From Candidatus Neomicrothrix sp. UBA4742 (lineage in GTDB: Bacteria > Actinomycetota > Acidimicrobiia > Acidimicrobiales > Acidimicrobilacustridaceae), in assembly GCA_002403895.1 (NCBI GenBank), contig DHIQ01000006.1, positions 642 through 20,145 of the forward strand: a stretch of DNA of 19,504 nucleotides, read 5' to 3'. The notes below the pieces were generated by a model. The model saw nothing but the letters and a program-made list of their open reading frames with translations. It was not told the DNA's origin and searched no databases. This document shows positions 6,497 through 14,188 of this stretch, in pieces (position 1 is the stretch's first letter; the number at the start of each line of letters is the position of its first letter). The translations under genes were made by a program, and so were the position numbers.

Positions 6497-6502
6497 TACG
6501 AT
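6497..6502 (+). promoter_or_regulatory. -10 element (TACGAT) of a probable leaderless promoter
   Basis: TACGAT fits TANNNT and ends 6 nt before the ATG at 6509, with no Shine-Dalgarno between. The spacing is the same as for the phosphatase gene at 1171. It fixes the methyltransferase start at 6509 rather than at 6422, inside the divergent gene. Confidence 0.55.
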
Positions 6503-6508
6503 CGCCCG

Positions 6509-8089
6509 ATGGCCGTCCGTGATGTCCTCCGCGCGCTCGACGCCATGGGCGACCCCGAGATCCGTGCCGCGCTCGCTGACGGTCGCTTGCAGGTCCTGGG
6601 CAATGAGGGCGCTTTCGACGACCATGAGCGCGATCTGGTGGCGGCCGCGGCGGCCGGTTACCCGTCCGTACCCAGCTTCAGCTTCGCCGACCTCACCGAC
6701 TCCGAGGCTCTACCCGGCGACGCCGTCGACGCCTTGTGGTTCGGGGCCTATGGCGAAGCGGTCCGCTACACCGACAGCACCTACACCGAGGCGTGGGACG
6801 GGTCACCCGATGCGCCGCCGGTGCTGGAGCCCCGTAGCGCCGTCGACCCGTCCGACGTCGTGGGCGCCCCCAGCTTCGCCGCCTTCGCCGACCACAGTCT
6901 CTATGACCCCGACGACGGGTACTACAGCACCGGGCAGGTCCGGTTCGGCTTCGACGGCCACTTCTGGACCTACCCGCAACGCATGTCGCCACTGTTCGGG
7001 TGGATGGTGGCCGAGTCGATCCGCACCGTTGTCGACGAGTGGACCTGGGACGGTCAGTTGGCCGACGTGGACCCGCTCACCATCCTGGAACTGGGCGGCG
7101 GTGAGGGTCGCCTCGCCCGCGACGTGCTCGACTACGTGTTCGCTCCCGAGACCGAGACCTGGGCCCCCTATCGCGACGGCCTGCGCTACGTCCTGGGCGA
7201 TCGCAGTGAAGCGATGCGGTTTCGCCAGGCCGAGGCGCTGGCCGACCATGTCGAGGTCGGCCGGGTGGAGGTCCGATCCATCGATGCCACCGCGCTCGAA
7301 TGGGACGGGCCGTTCCGGGGGGTGATCGTGGCCAATGAGCTGCTCGACGCCCTGGCCCACGAGTGCCTGCGGGTGGGGCCCGATGGGCAGGTGGCCCGGG
7401 TCCACGTCGTCGACACGCCGGAGGGTCGAGGTGAGCTCGAGGTCCCGCTGTCGTGGGGATGGTTCGACGACAACGGCCAGGTGGGCCCGTTCCCGGACGA
7501 GTTGGGGCCGTACCTGGCTCGGAGCCTGCCGTTGGTCGACGAAGTACGCGGCACCGGCTACCCGGCCGCCGATCTGTGGTGGGCCCCCAGCCTGCCCCCG
7601 ATGATCGCCCGGCTGGCCGAGATCCTTCGTCGACCCGGCAGCCTCGGGGTGGTCATCATCATCGACTACGGCGACTCGACCATGGACGGGATCGACACCG
7701 ACGAGTCGCGCCTGCGGGTCTACTCGGCCGACCAGGTCCACGGGTCCGACCCCTACCGGGCACCGGGGCGCTCGGATCTGACCTGGGATGTCGACTTCGG
7801 CGAGGTCGGGCGGCTGGCCCGGGCCAACGGTCTGCGCGTCCGCTTCGCCGGCCCCCAGGGGGCCCTCGAGGTCCCCCCGATCGACCTCACGTCGACCGCC
7901 GCGCTGGACCGCCTGGTGCCCGGCCGCTTCGAGGAGGGGGCGGTGACGCCGGCCCACGCCCTGGCCGCCGCGTTGTTGCTCGGCACCGAGTTCCGCTCCG
8001 CGTCGAGCGGCTTCCGGGTCATGATGCTGGCCGCCCCCGAGGTGCCCTTCCCGGACAATGTGTTCACCCCGCGGCTGCGACTCGGGTAG
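6509..8089 (+). CDS. MidA/NDUFAF7-family SAM-dependent methyltransferase
   Basis: The protein has 526 residues. From about residue 120 it follows the MidA (COG1565, DUF185) pattern: SLYDPDDGYYS (130-140), MSPLFGWMV (159-167), the SAM-binding motif ILELGGGEGRLA (192-203), GVIVANELLDAL (271-282), IIIDYGD (383-389) and DLTWDVDF (423-430). The mitochondrial homologue methylates an arginine of a complex I subunit; bacterial substrates are mostly unknown. An N-terminal stretch of about 118 residues has no motif I recognise and is longer than I expect for the family. The ATG at 6509 is chosen because of the TACGAT box. The gene is divergent from the RHH-like gene and convergent with the amidohydrolase, 21 nt away. 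Confidence 0.88.
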   Translation: MAVRDVLRALDAMGDPEIRAALADGRLQVLGNEGAFDDHERDLVAAAAAGYPSVPSFSFADLTDSEALPGDAVDALWFGAYGEAVRYTDSTYTEAWDGSPDAPPVLEPRSAVDPSDVVGAPSFAAFADHSLYDPDDGYYSTGQVRFGFDGHFWTYPQRMSPLFGWMVAESIRTVVDEWTWDGQLADVDPLTILELGGGEGRLARDVLDYVFAPETETWAPYRDGLRYVLGDRSEAMRFRQAEALADHVEVGRVEVRSIDATALEWDGPFRGVIVANELLDALAHECLRVGPDGQVARVHVVDTPEGRGELEVPLSWGWFDDNGQVGPFPDELGPYLARSLPLVDEVRGTGYPAADLWWAPSLPPMIARLAEILRRPGSLGVVIIIDYGDSTMDGIDTDESRLRVYSADQVHGSDPYRAPGRSDLTWDVDFGEVGRLARANGLRVRFAGPQGALEVPPIDLTSTAALDRLVPGRFEEGAVTPAHALAAALLLGTEFRSASSGFRVMMLAAPEVPFPDNVFTPRLRLG

Positions 8090-8110
8090 GACTCGGGTGA
8101 TCAGGGCGGT

Positions 8111-9751
8111 TTAGACCAGCGCGCTCTTGATGGCCATGCCGGGGGTCACATCCTTGTGCAGGGTGTCGTCTTCCTTGACCAGCTGACCCATCACCAGGAC
8201 GTAGTTGACCCCGACGGCCATCTGCGCCGGATTGGCCACCGTCGAGGCGTCGCCCACCTTCGCCGGGTCGAACACGGTGATGTCGGCGTCGGCCCCGATC
8301 TGCAGCCGCCCTTTCTTGCGCAGCGCGGGCGCCGCCTTCTCCAGACGACGAACGGGCAGGATCGTCATCTTGGCCAGGGCCTGGTTGAGGCTGAGGGCGT
8401 TCTGCTCACGGACGTAGTGACCCAACACCCGGGTGAAGCACCCAGCGCCGCGGGGATGGTTGTTGTTCGACGTCTCGAGGATGGCGTCGCTGCCGATCAT
8501 GATCCAGTCGGTCTGCAGGCCGGTCACGACGTCTTCTTCGGGGATGGCATACGCCGCCACCAGCCGGTTCTGGGCCTGGTACTTGCGGAACGTCGAGGCG
8601 GTGAGCCGCTCGCCGGTGCCCGCCACCTCCAAGTCGCCGTAGCCGATGTGGAACCGTTGCTGCCAGCCGTCATTGAACCGGGCCGAGCCCAGATACGTGG
8701 CCCAGAAGGTGTATGGGTACATGCAGGCAGTGACGTCGATGCCGTCGGCCCGGGCCTGGTTCAGGGTATCGAGGGTCTGGGGCATGGTGTGGGTGCCCCC
8801 GGTCGAGGTGATGTGATCGATGTGGACCGAGGCCCCGGTGGTGCGGGCCACGTCGAGCACCTCGGCGATGGCGGTGGCGTTGTCCTTGCCGGGCTCGTCG
8901 GGCGAGGAGTAGCGGACGTGGAAGAACACGGGCATGTCGTGGGATTTGGCCGCGGTGGCCATGGCGTCGATCTCGGCGGTGTCGACCCACGGCGTGTACT
9001 CCGGCTCGAAATCGACGCCGATCCACCCGGCGGCGAAGCCCTCCTCGACCCGCTTGGTCAGATCGGTGATCTGGCTGGGGGTGGCCGAGCGTGTCTTGAT
9101 GCCCTCGTGCGTGCGCATCCAGGGGTCATCGAAGGCGCCGCCGTAGTGCACCGGCGGTTGGTTCTTGCCCTCGTACATGGCGAAGAAGTCGCTCGCGACC
9201 TCGTTCATGCCGTGCATACCGAGGTTGGTGGTGACCCCGTCGCCGATCTTGAACCACACGCCGTAGGGGTTGGGCTCATAGGAGAGCAGGTCCACGAAAC
9301 CGGGTGACACCACCAGGTTGGTGGCGTCGATGGTGGCCTTGCCCTGGAGGGCGTCGGTGCTGATGGAGGTGACGGTCGTCCCGTCGATGCCCACGTTGGC
9401 CACCGCGTCGTAGCCCGAGTCGGGATCGATCACCCGTCCCCCCACGATCACCCGGTCGAAGACATGGTCCGCCGCCGGCGCAGGGGCGGCCCCGTCGAGC
9501 GAGGGCGGTCCGGGTGGGACGCGTTCCTGGCCGACCTGGATTCGGGCGCTGGCCTCGGGGGTGCTCCCACCGCTACTGTCGGTGAGCAGGCGGCCCAGGA
9601 TCACCGCGTTGGCGGCCACGAATCCTCCGCCGATCAGCAAGGAGCGACGGCTCAGGCCCCCGGGCCCGGTCGGGATGGCGCCGTCGACGGACATCGGATC
9701 GCCGGGTGGGAGATCGCCGGGGTGCGGATCGGCCGGGTCGTCGGGAAGCAC
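8111..9751 (-). CDS. Tat-exported amidohydrolase related to D-aminoacylases, lacking the HxH motif
   Basis: From the GTG at 9751 the protein has 546 residues. A twin-arginine signal, SRRSLLIGGG (34-43), precedes a hydrophobic stretch. The body follows the N-acyl-D-amino-acid deacylase branch of the amidohydrolase superfamily: VVSPGFVD, GVTT, FFHVRY (His278), HIDHITSTGG (His313), GSD (Asp422) and the closing IGADADITVFDP. Where the family has HTH after PGFxD, this protein has Leu-Ser-Tyr (156-158), and the usual GNCG cysteine is replaced in GMHG. Metal content and activity are therefore uncertain, and the substrate is unknown. TTG at 9760 is an alternative start but lies on the -10-like box; ATG at 9694 is another. 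The gene starts 12 nt after the stop of the LPXTG gene. Confidence 0.82.
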   Translation of the reverse strand: MLPDDPADPHPGDLPPGDPMSVDGAIPTGPGGLSRRSLLIGGGFVAANAVILGRLLTDSSGGSTPEASARIQVGQERVPPGPPSLDGAAPAPAADHVFDRVIVGGRVIDPDSGYDAVANVGIDGTTVTSISTDALQGKATIDATNLVVSPGFVDLLSYEPNPYGVWFKIGDGVTTNLGMHGMNEVASDFFAMYEGKNQPPVHYGGAFDDPWMRTHEGIKTRSATPSQITDLTKRVEEGFAAGWIGVDFEPEYTPWVDTAEIDAMATAAKSHDMPVFFHVRYSSPDEPGKDNATAIAEVLDVARTTGASVHIDHITSTGGTHTMPQTLDTLNQARADGIDVTACMYPYTFWATYLGSARFNDGWQQRFHIGYGDLEVAGTGERLTASTFRKYQAQNRLVAAYAIPEEDVVTGLQTDWIMIGSDAILETSNNNHPRGAGCFTRVLGHYVREQNALSLNQALAKMTILPVRRLEKAAPALRKKGRLQIGADADITVFDPAKVGDASTVANPAQMAVGVNYVLVMGQLVKEDDTLHKDVTPGMAIKSALV

Positions 9752-9759
9752 GGAGGTCA

Positions 9760-9765
9760 AATCTA
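9760..9765 (-). promoter_or_regulatory. -10 element (TAGATT) of a possible leaderless promoter
   Basis: TAGATT on the minus strand ends 8 nt before the GTG at 9751 and overlaps the TAG stop codon of the upstream surface-protein gene. No Shine-Dalgarno is present before the GTG. It supports separate transcription of the amidohydrolase. Confidence 0.4.
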
Positions 9766-10971
9766 CCGGCGGGATCCCCCCGCGTCAGACCACCGCCGCC
9801 GGGACACGCCGACCAACACGACGCCACTGGCGATGAGTCCCACGCCCAATGCCACCCAGCCGCCGACCGCCCGGCCGGTACGGGGAAGGGTGGCCCCGAC
9901 CGCTGGTGGGAGCGCGGTGGTCGACGGGCCCGGTGCCGTCGGTGCCGTCGGCGCCGTGGTTGAGGGGGTGGTCGCCTGGGTGGTTGGCGGAGTCGTCGTC
10001 GACGTCGTTGCGGGGGGCCGGGTCGTGGTCGTGGTCGGTCGGGGCCGCGTGGTGGTGGTCGAGACCGGCGGCCGGGTCGTGGTGGTAGGCGCCGGGGTGG
10101 TCGGTGGCGTGCTGATCGGTGGGGCCCACGCCAACGTCGTGGACAGGCCGATCCATGACGAGCGCACCACCCGCTGGGCTCGCACCGTCGAGGCCGCGAA
10201 CGCCGCCGGCACCGGGTCGGGCACGATCACGTGAATGGTGAAGGTGGCGCCGGCCGGTGGCGCGCTGAGACGGAACGCCACGGCAACCGAGCCGTCGGCC
10301 CGGGTCGAGGGGGGGTCGGGCTGGTCGACCTCGGCGTCGATGGCGTCGATGTGGACCCCGGCACCAGGTACGGGCGTTCCCGCGGCGTCGGTGAGGGTGG
10401 CCACCAGATTCGGGTGGTCGGCCTCGGGCCGCTCGATGGTGGCGGTCAGGTGGAACGGGCCGCGGAACCGGGCATGGGCGAGGGCATCGGCCTTGATCGC
10501 CCGGGCTCGGTCGATGACCGCGGCTTCTTGGCCACCGAAGCCTGCCAGCTGGTGCGGTGTGAGCACGTCGACGTCGAGACGTCCGGACGGGTAGGAGGCG
10601 TGGCGCAGGTCGTGCACGGCCAACATGACGGCAGCCGCCTCGACCGGGTCGTTACCGACGCCGTGGACGCTCACCGCCCACGACAGCGCCGCGGCGGTGT
10701 CGGCATCGACGTCGGGGAGCGACGTCGGGAGGTAGGCGAAGGCAGGATCGGGGGCGGTCAGTCCGTGATCGATGCACCACGCCGGACCCAGGGCTCCGAG
10801 GTCGTAGCTGCCGTACCAGCTCGTCCAGCCCAACACGGTGGCGCGGAACCCGACCCGAGGGGTCACCCGAGCCTCGGCCGGTGAGGCCAGACGACCCAGA
10901 ACGACGAGGGCGGTGACCGCCAAGGCGAGGCAGGCGGTGGCCAGCAGATGACGGGGGCGCAGCGCAGCCAT
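9763..10971 (-). CDS. Sortase-anchored (LPRTG) secreted surface protein with Thr/Pro stalk
   Basis: The 402-residue protein has a signal peptide ending near PAEA (31-34), an unassigned domain (about 40-165), an Ig-like beta domain (about 172-250), a Thr/Pro-rich stalk (about 288-358), LPRTG (362-366), a membrane segment (about 370-390) and a basic tail, RRRW. This layout is that of a protein covalently attached to the cell wall by a sortase. The first domain has PAWCIDHG (63-70) and a helix EAAAVMLAVHDL (111-122). This vaguely recalls the Cys region and Gln-bearing helix of thioester adhesion domains, but the glutamine is not seen. The ATG at 10971 has GAGAGG upstream. The gene lies 123 nt downstream of the last binding-protein gene and has a possible promoter of its own. 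No sortase gene is in the window. Confidence 0.82.
   Translation of the reverse strand: MAALRPRHLLATACLALAVTALVVLGRLASPAEARVTPRVGFRATVLGWTSWYGSYDLGALGPAWCIDHGLTAPDPAFAYLPTSLPDVDADTAAALSWAVSVHGVGNDPVEAAAVMLAVHDLRHASYPSGRLDVDVLTPHQLAGFGGQEAAVIDRARAIKADALAHARFRGPFHLTATIERPEADHPNLVATLTDAAGTPVPGAGVHIDAIDAEVDQPDPPSTRADGSVAVAFRLSAPPAGATFTIHVIVPDPVPAAFAASTVRAQRVVRSSWIGLSTTLAWAPPISTPPTTPAPTTTTRPPVSTTTTRPRPTTTTTRPPATTSTTTPPTTQATTPSTTAPTAPTAPGPSTTALPPAVGATLPRTGRAVGGWVALGVGLIASGVVLVGVSRRRWSDAGGSRR
9898..10110 (-). repeat. Thr/Pro-rich low-complexity stalk-coding region
   Basis: This stretch encodes residues 288-358 of the surface protein, with about four degenerate units of the type TTTTRPP(x)2. The unit is about 9 codons, rich in ACC/ACG and CCG/CCC. 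It probably spans the cell wall in the mature protein. Unit number could vary between strains. Confidence 0.75.
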
Positions 10972-11028
10972 GGTGGGCCTCTCGACGAAAGGGATCGTGG
11001 AGGCCGGCCGGGGCTGGCGAGAACTCAG

Positions 11029-11057
11029 ACCATGGCCGACGTCGAGCCCGCAGTCAA
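11029..11057 (-). promoter_or_regulatory. Possible promoter for the surface-protein gene
   Basis: TTGACT (11057-11052) and CATGGT (11034-11029) are 17 nt apart on the minus strand, about 57 nt before the ATG at 10971. The -35 is close to consensus and the -10 is weak. The -35 overlaps an AT-rich hairpin. Confidence 0.4.
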
Positions 11058-11088
11058 GACATTTCCCTGAATGTCCTGCTGTTTCAGG
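11056..11088. repeat. Two overlapping inverted repeats after the binding-protein genes
   Basis: AAGACATT (11056-11063) pairs with AATGTCCT (11070-11077) around a 6-nt loop, with one G:U. CCTGAA (11066-11071) pairs with TTCAGG (11083-11088). The two stems share bases and exclude each other. They begin 7 nt after the stop of the last binding-protein gene. No T tract follows on the minus strand. They could be an operator or a weak terminator. Confidence 0.45.
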
Positions 11089-11094
11089 TGCGGG

Positions 11095-12585
11095 TTACGA
11101 CGGTGGATGAGCCTTGGCATAGGCCTTGACCGCCTCGTCGATGGCCTTGTCGGCCGCGGTGATGGCGTCGGCCGGCGTGGCCGGCCCGGTGATCACGGAC
11201 TCCAAGGAGACGGCAATGGCCGCCCGCACCGGCGTGGATGGCCCGATCAGGGGGCCGGGTGCCTGGGTGTCGAAATTCGTCACCTGCGTGTAGGCGGTGT
11301 CGAGCCAGTGGCCTCGCCGGGTCTTGCCCCACACTGCCTGCAATGCGGGGTCGTCCACCGCCTTGGTGTTGGACGGGGGCACGGACGCCTCCAGGTTGAG
11401 CTTGACCTGGTTGTCCACGTCGCCGAGATAGCGCAGGAAGTCCCAGGCCGCGGCGCGTTGGTCCGGGCTCGAGGCGGTGGTGACGTACCACGCGTCGCCC
11501 GCCACCTGGCCCCGACCGGGCCCGTCCAGACCGGGCAGGGGGGCCACGTCGAGGTCGGTGACTGAACTCGACGGCAGGGTCGTCCCCGGGGTCAGGCCCA
11601 GGGCCGCGGTATCACCCCGCCCCTCCACGAAGGCGTCGACCACGCCGATGGCCGAGGCGGGGGCGATGACCATCGAGGATGTCTGTGTCACCAGGTCGGC
11701 CAGCGCGGTTCCTGCCGGCGCGGTCGGGGGGACGGCATCGACCAGACCGGCGGCCGCCAGATCGTGCAGCCATTGGTACAGCTCGAGGGTCCGCGGGTTG
11801 TCGAAGGCCGATGCCGACGCCAGCGCGTCGCGGCCGTTCTCGTGATTCACGACGTTGGCTCCCGCGCCGGTGAGCCAGTTCTCGATGAGGACCGGGTCCA
11901 GGGGGAGCGCCAGGGGCTTGGACGAGACGCCGGCCTGCTTCAGCTTGGCGGCGACGTCGGCCAACTCCTTGAGCGTGCGGGGAGGGTGTTCGGGGTCGAG
12001 ACCGGCCCGGGTGAGGTGAGCCCGGTTGAGGTACAGCATCGGCGTGTCGAGTGTGGTTGCGCCGCCCCAGTGCACCTCGTCCACCGTGTAGGCCGCCCGG
12101 ACCGACGGCAGGGGGGAGGTGGGGTCGTCCTCGGGGTTCTTGGTGCACGTCGAGGCCGGCACGATCACCTTCGAGTCGGCCACAGCCTGGGTGCGGCCGC
12201 CGTCGAGTACGACGATGGTCGGTAGGTTCGCCGTGGTGGCCGGCGTGGCGGCGGCGGCGTCGAAGCGGGCCTGCTCGGCGTCGCCGGTCAGGGCCGAGTC
12301 GAGCACGACCTTCACCCGGGGCTGCACCGAGTTGTAGCGGGCCACCACCCGCTCCAGCGCCGTCTGCATGCGGCCCTGGTAGGGCTCCCACACCGTGACC
12401 TGGATCGGCGCGGCGGCGACATCGGTGGTCGAGGGTGTGGCCAGTTCGCACCCGTTCGACGGCGGCTGCGTGTCGGGACCGCCGGTACCCCCGCTCTCGG
12501 ATGGCGCCGAGCTCCCGCTGCACGCTCCGGCGACGAGGGCCATCGTGAGCCCGAGCGCGAGCGCCACCCCTCGTCGTCGGATCAT
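11095..12585 (-). CDS. Extracellular solute-binding lipoprotein (family 1), diverged paralogue 4 of 4
   Basis: The 496-residue protein has a lipoprotein signal with lipobox VAGAC (Cys22) and the SBP_bac_1 fold of sugar-type (CUT1) ABC importers. It shares landmarks with the three upstream paralogues: a Cys shortly before the first core strand (QVTVWEPY), KVVLDSALTGD, a second Cys near TIVVLDGGRTQ, VVNHENGRD, AAWDFLRYLG and GPLIGPS. It is the least similar of the four. WH becomes WE after the first strand, NNDNGRG becomes NHENGRD, and the C-terminal YNxxNF is missing. It lies 108 nt after the preceding gene, and TAGGGT ends 7 nt before the ATG at 12585, so it may be expressed independently. 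The ligand is unknown. Confidence 0.88.
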   Translation of the reverse strand: MIRRRGVALALGLTMALVAGACSGSSAPSESGGTGGPDTQPPSNGCELATPSTTDVAAAPIQVTVWEPYQGRMQTALERVVARYNSVQPRVKVVLDSALTGDAEQARFDAAAATPATTANLPTIVVLDGGRTQAVADSKVIVPASTCTKNPEDDPTSPLPSVRAAYTVDEVHWGGATTLDTPMLYLNRAHLTRAGLDPEHPPRTLKELADVAAKLKQAGVSSKPLALPLDPVLIENWLTGAGANVVNHENGRDALASASAFDNPRTLELYQWLHDLAAAGLVDAVPPTAPAGTALADLVTQTSSMVIAPASAIGVVDAFVEGRGDTAALGLTPGTTLPSSSVTDLDVAPLPGLDGPGRGQVAGDAWYVTTASSPDQRAAAWDFLRYLGDVDNQVKLNLEASVPPSNTKAVDDPALQAVWGKTRRGHWLDTAYTQVTNFDTQAPGPLIGPSTPVRAAIAVSLESVITGPATPADAITAADKAIDEAVKAYAKAHPPS

Positions 12586-12592
12586 CCGGGCG

Positions 12593-12598
12593 ACCCTA
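12593..12598 (-). promoter_or_regulatory. -10 element (TAGGGT) of a possible leaderless promoter for the fourth binding protein
   Basis: TAGGGT ends 7 nt before the ATG at 12585. No Shine-Dalgarno is visible, whereas the two preceding binding-protein genes have GAGG-type sites. No -35 is obvious. The rest of the 108-nt gap (12586-12693) shows only G+C-rich short repeats. Confidence 0.45.
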
Positions 12599-12693
12599 CT
12601 GGGCGTTCGCTCCGCCGAGGCTCCACCCGGGCGGGTCGGGTCCGGGCGGGAGCATCGGCAGGATACGGGCAGGAGAGGGCGTCGAACGAGCGG

Positions 12694-14157
12694 TCAGAAG
12701 TTCTCGCTGTTGTACCGCTTGGTGGCGGCATCGGCCGCGGCCTGGGCCTCGTCGAGTGCGGCCTGGGGATCCTTGCCGTTGAACATCATCTCGTCCTGGG
12801 CCTGGGCCACGGCCTTGCGGAACTCGTCGTAGGGGCCGATCAGCGGGCCCGGGAAGGCGGGGTCGATGGCTTTGACCTGGTCGTAGGCGATCTTGAGCCA
12901 CTTGCCCGACAGGGAGGCGCCGAAGAACGCCTGCGACTCGGGCAGGTCGGCGGCTGAGTTGCGGTAGGGGAGGTACGAGCCGCCGATCAGCATCTGGGCC
13001 TGCGATTCGGGGGTGTTCATGAACTTGGCGAAGTCCCAGGCGGCGGCCTGCACTTCGGGTGAGCCCGTGTTGGTCAGGTACCAGGCCGCCCCACCCATCT
13101 GGGTCTTGTTGTCGGCCGACGCGTCGACGCCGGGGAACACGGAGGCCCCGATGTCGAGCGTGCTGTCGGCGGGGGTCTGGTCGACGCCGGCGATCCCGGT
13201 GCCATTGCCCTTGAGGAAGGACTCGACCGATGTCGCCGCCGAAGACGAGTCCACCAGCATGGATGCCTGCTGGTTAGCCATGGCCAGGTATTGGTTGATC
13301 TGTCCCTCGGTGGCCGGTATGGCCTGCATCAGCCCGTCGTTCTTCATCTGGACGAACCACTGCCACAGGCCGAGGAGCTGGTCGTTCCCCGTGAGGCTGG
13401 CGCCGTCGGTCTGACCGCTTCCCCGGCCGTTGTCATTGTTCACCAGCGCCGAGTGGGCACCGGTCATCCAGAACTCGGTCTTCCAGGAGGACATCTCCTG
13501 GACGAGTGGCTGAGCAATGCCGGCGCTGTCCTTGATCTTCTGGGCGTACTCCCGCAGCTGCGCCAAGGTTCGGGGCGGTTTCTCCGGGTCGAGCCCCGCT
13601 TTCCGGAAATGGCCCTTGTTGTAGTAGAGCAGGACGTTGCCGAGATTGGCCGACACGGGCCAGACGACGTCCTTGATCGTGTAGTAGTTCCGGGCCACCT
13701 GGAGAAAGTCGCTCATGTCGTAGTTGTCGGCGTTGATGCAGGACTGGGCGGGGGTGATCACGTTGGAGTCCGCCAGCGTCTGGGTGGCGGTGTCGTCGAA
13801 CATCACCAGGCCGGGGAGCTGGTTGCTCGGCACGGCCGACTGGAATTTGCGCATCAGCTCGGGGTACGAGGTGCCCTGGGCGTCGAGCCGGACCGTGACC
13901 TTGGTCTGCGACGCGTTGTACTTGGCCGCCAGCTCCTGCATGGTGGACAGCGACTTGGCCTGTTGGGTGTGCCACACCACCAGCTCGACCGGGCTGGTCA
14001 CGTTGTCCAGGGCATGGACCGGGCACACCGGGAGCCCGCCGGTGGTATCCGCGGTCTGGGAGCCTCCCCCGCCTCCTCCGCAGGCGGCGAGCAGGACGGC
14101 CGCGGTGGCAAGGACCGCCAACCCCTTGAGCGGGGCGCGGGATGGGCGGCGGATCAT
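12694..14157 (-). CDS. Extracellular solute-binding lipoprotein (family 1), paralogue 3 of 4
   Basis: The protein has 487 residues from the ATG at 14157, which has GAGGAG 6 nt upstream. The lipobox LLAAC places the lipid-bearing Cys at 26, followed by a Gly/Ser linker. The core begins ELVVWHTQ, then KVTVRLDAQGTS, GLVMFDDT, PAQSCINADNYD, GHFRKAGLDPEKPPRTL, ALVNNDNGRG, AAWDFAKFMN, FPGPLIGPYDEF and a C-terminal YNSENF. These are shared nearly residue for residue with the two genes upstream. The fold binds sugars, glycerol phosphates or similar solutes and delivers them to MalF/MalG permeases. It starts 31 nt after the preceding paralogue. A longer start at 14250 would overlap that gene and lacks support. 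Confidence 0.92.
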   Translation of the reverse strand: MIRRPSRAPLKGLAVLATAAVLLAACGGGGGGSQTADTTGGLPVCPVHALDNVTSPVELVVWHTQQAKSLSTMQELAAKYNASQTKVTVRLDAQGTSYPELMRKFQSAVPSNQLPGLVMFDDTATQTLADSNVITPAQSCINADNYDMSDFLQVARNYYTIKDVVWPVSANLGNVLLYYNKGHFRKAGLDPEKPPRTLAQLREYAQKIKDSAGIAQPLVQEMSSWKTEFWMTGAHSALVNNDNGRGSGQTDGASLTGNDQLLGLWQWFVQMKNDGLMQAIPATEGQINQYLAMANQQASMLVDSSSAATSVESFLKGNGTGIAGVDQTPADSTLDIGASVFPGVDASADNKTQMGGAAWYLTNTGSPEVQAAAWDFAKFMNTPESQAQMLIGGSYLPYRNSAADLPESQAFFGASLSGKWLKIAYDQVKAIDPAFPGPLIGPYDEFRKAVAQAQDEMMFNGKDPQAALDEAQAAADAATKRYNSENF

Positions 14158-14188
14158 GGGCGCTCCTCGGGGTCGGGGGTTTTCGCGG

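Noticed and set aside
8079..8100. 11-nt near-exact tandem repeat GACTCGGGTAG/GACTCGGGTGA over the methyltransferase stop
   Set aside because: A single short duplication of no evident function. The second TGA is not even in frame.
9898..10110. Repetitive GTGGTGGTC-like stretch considered as a CRISPR or minisatellite
   Set aside because: It is the codon-level pattern of the Thr/Pro stalk in a clear reading frame; there are no regular spacers.
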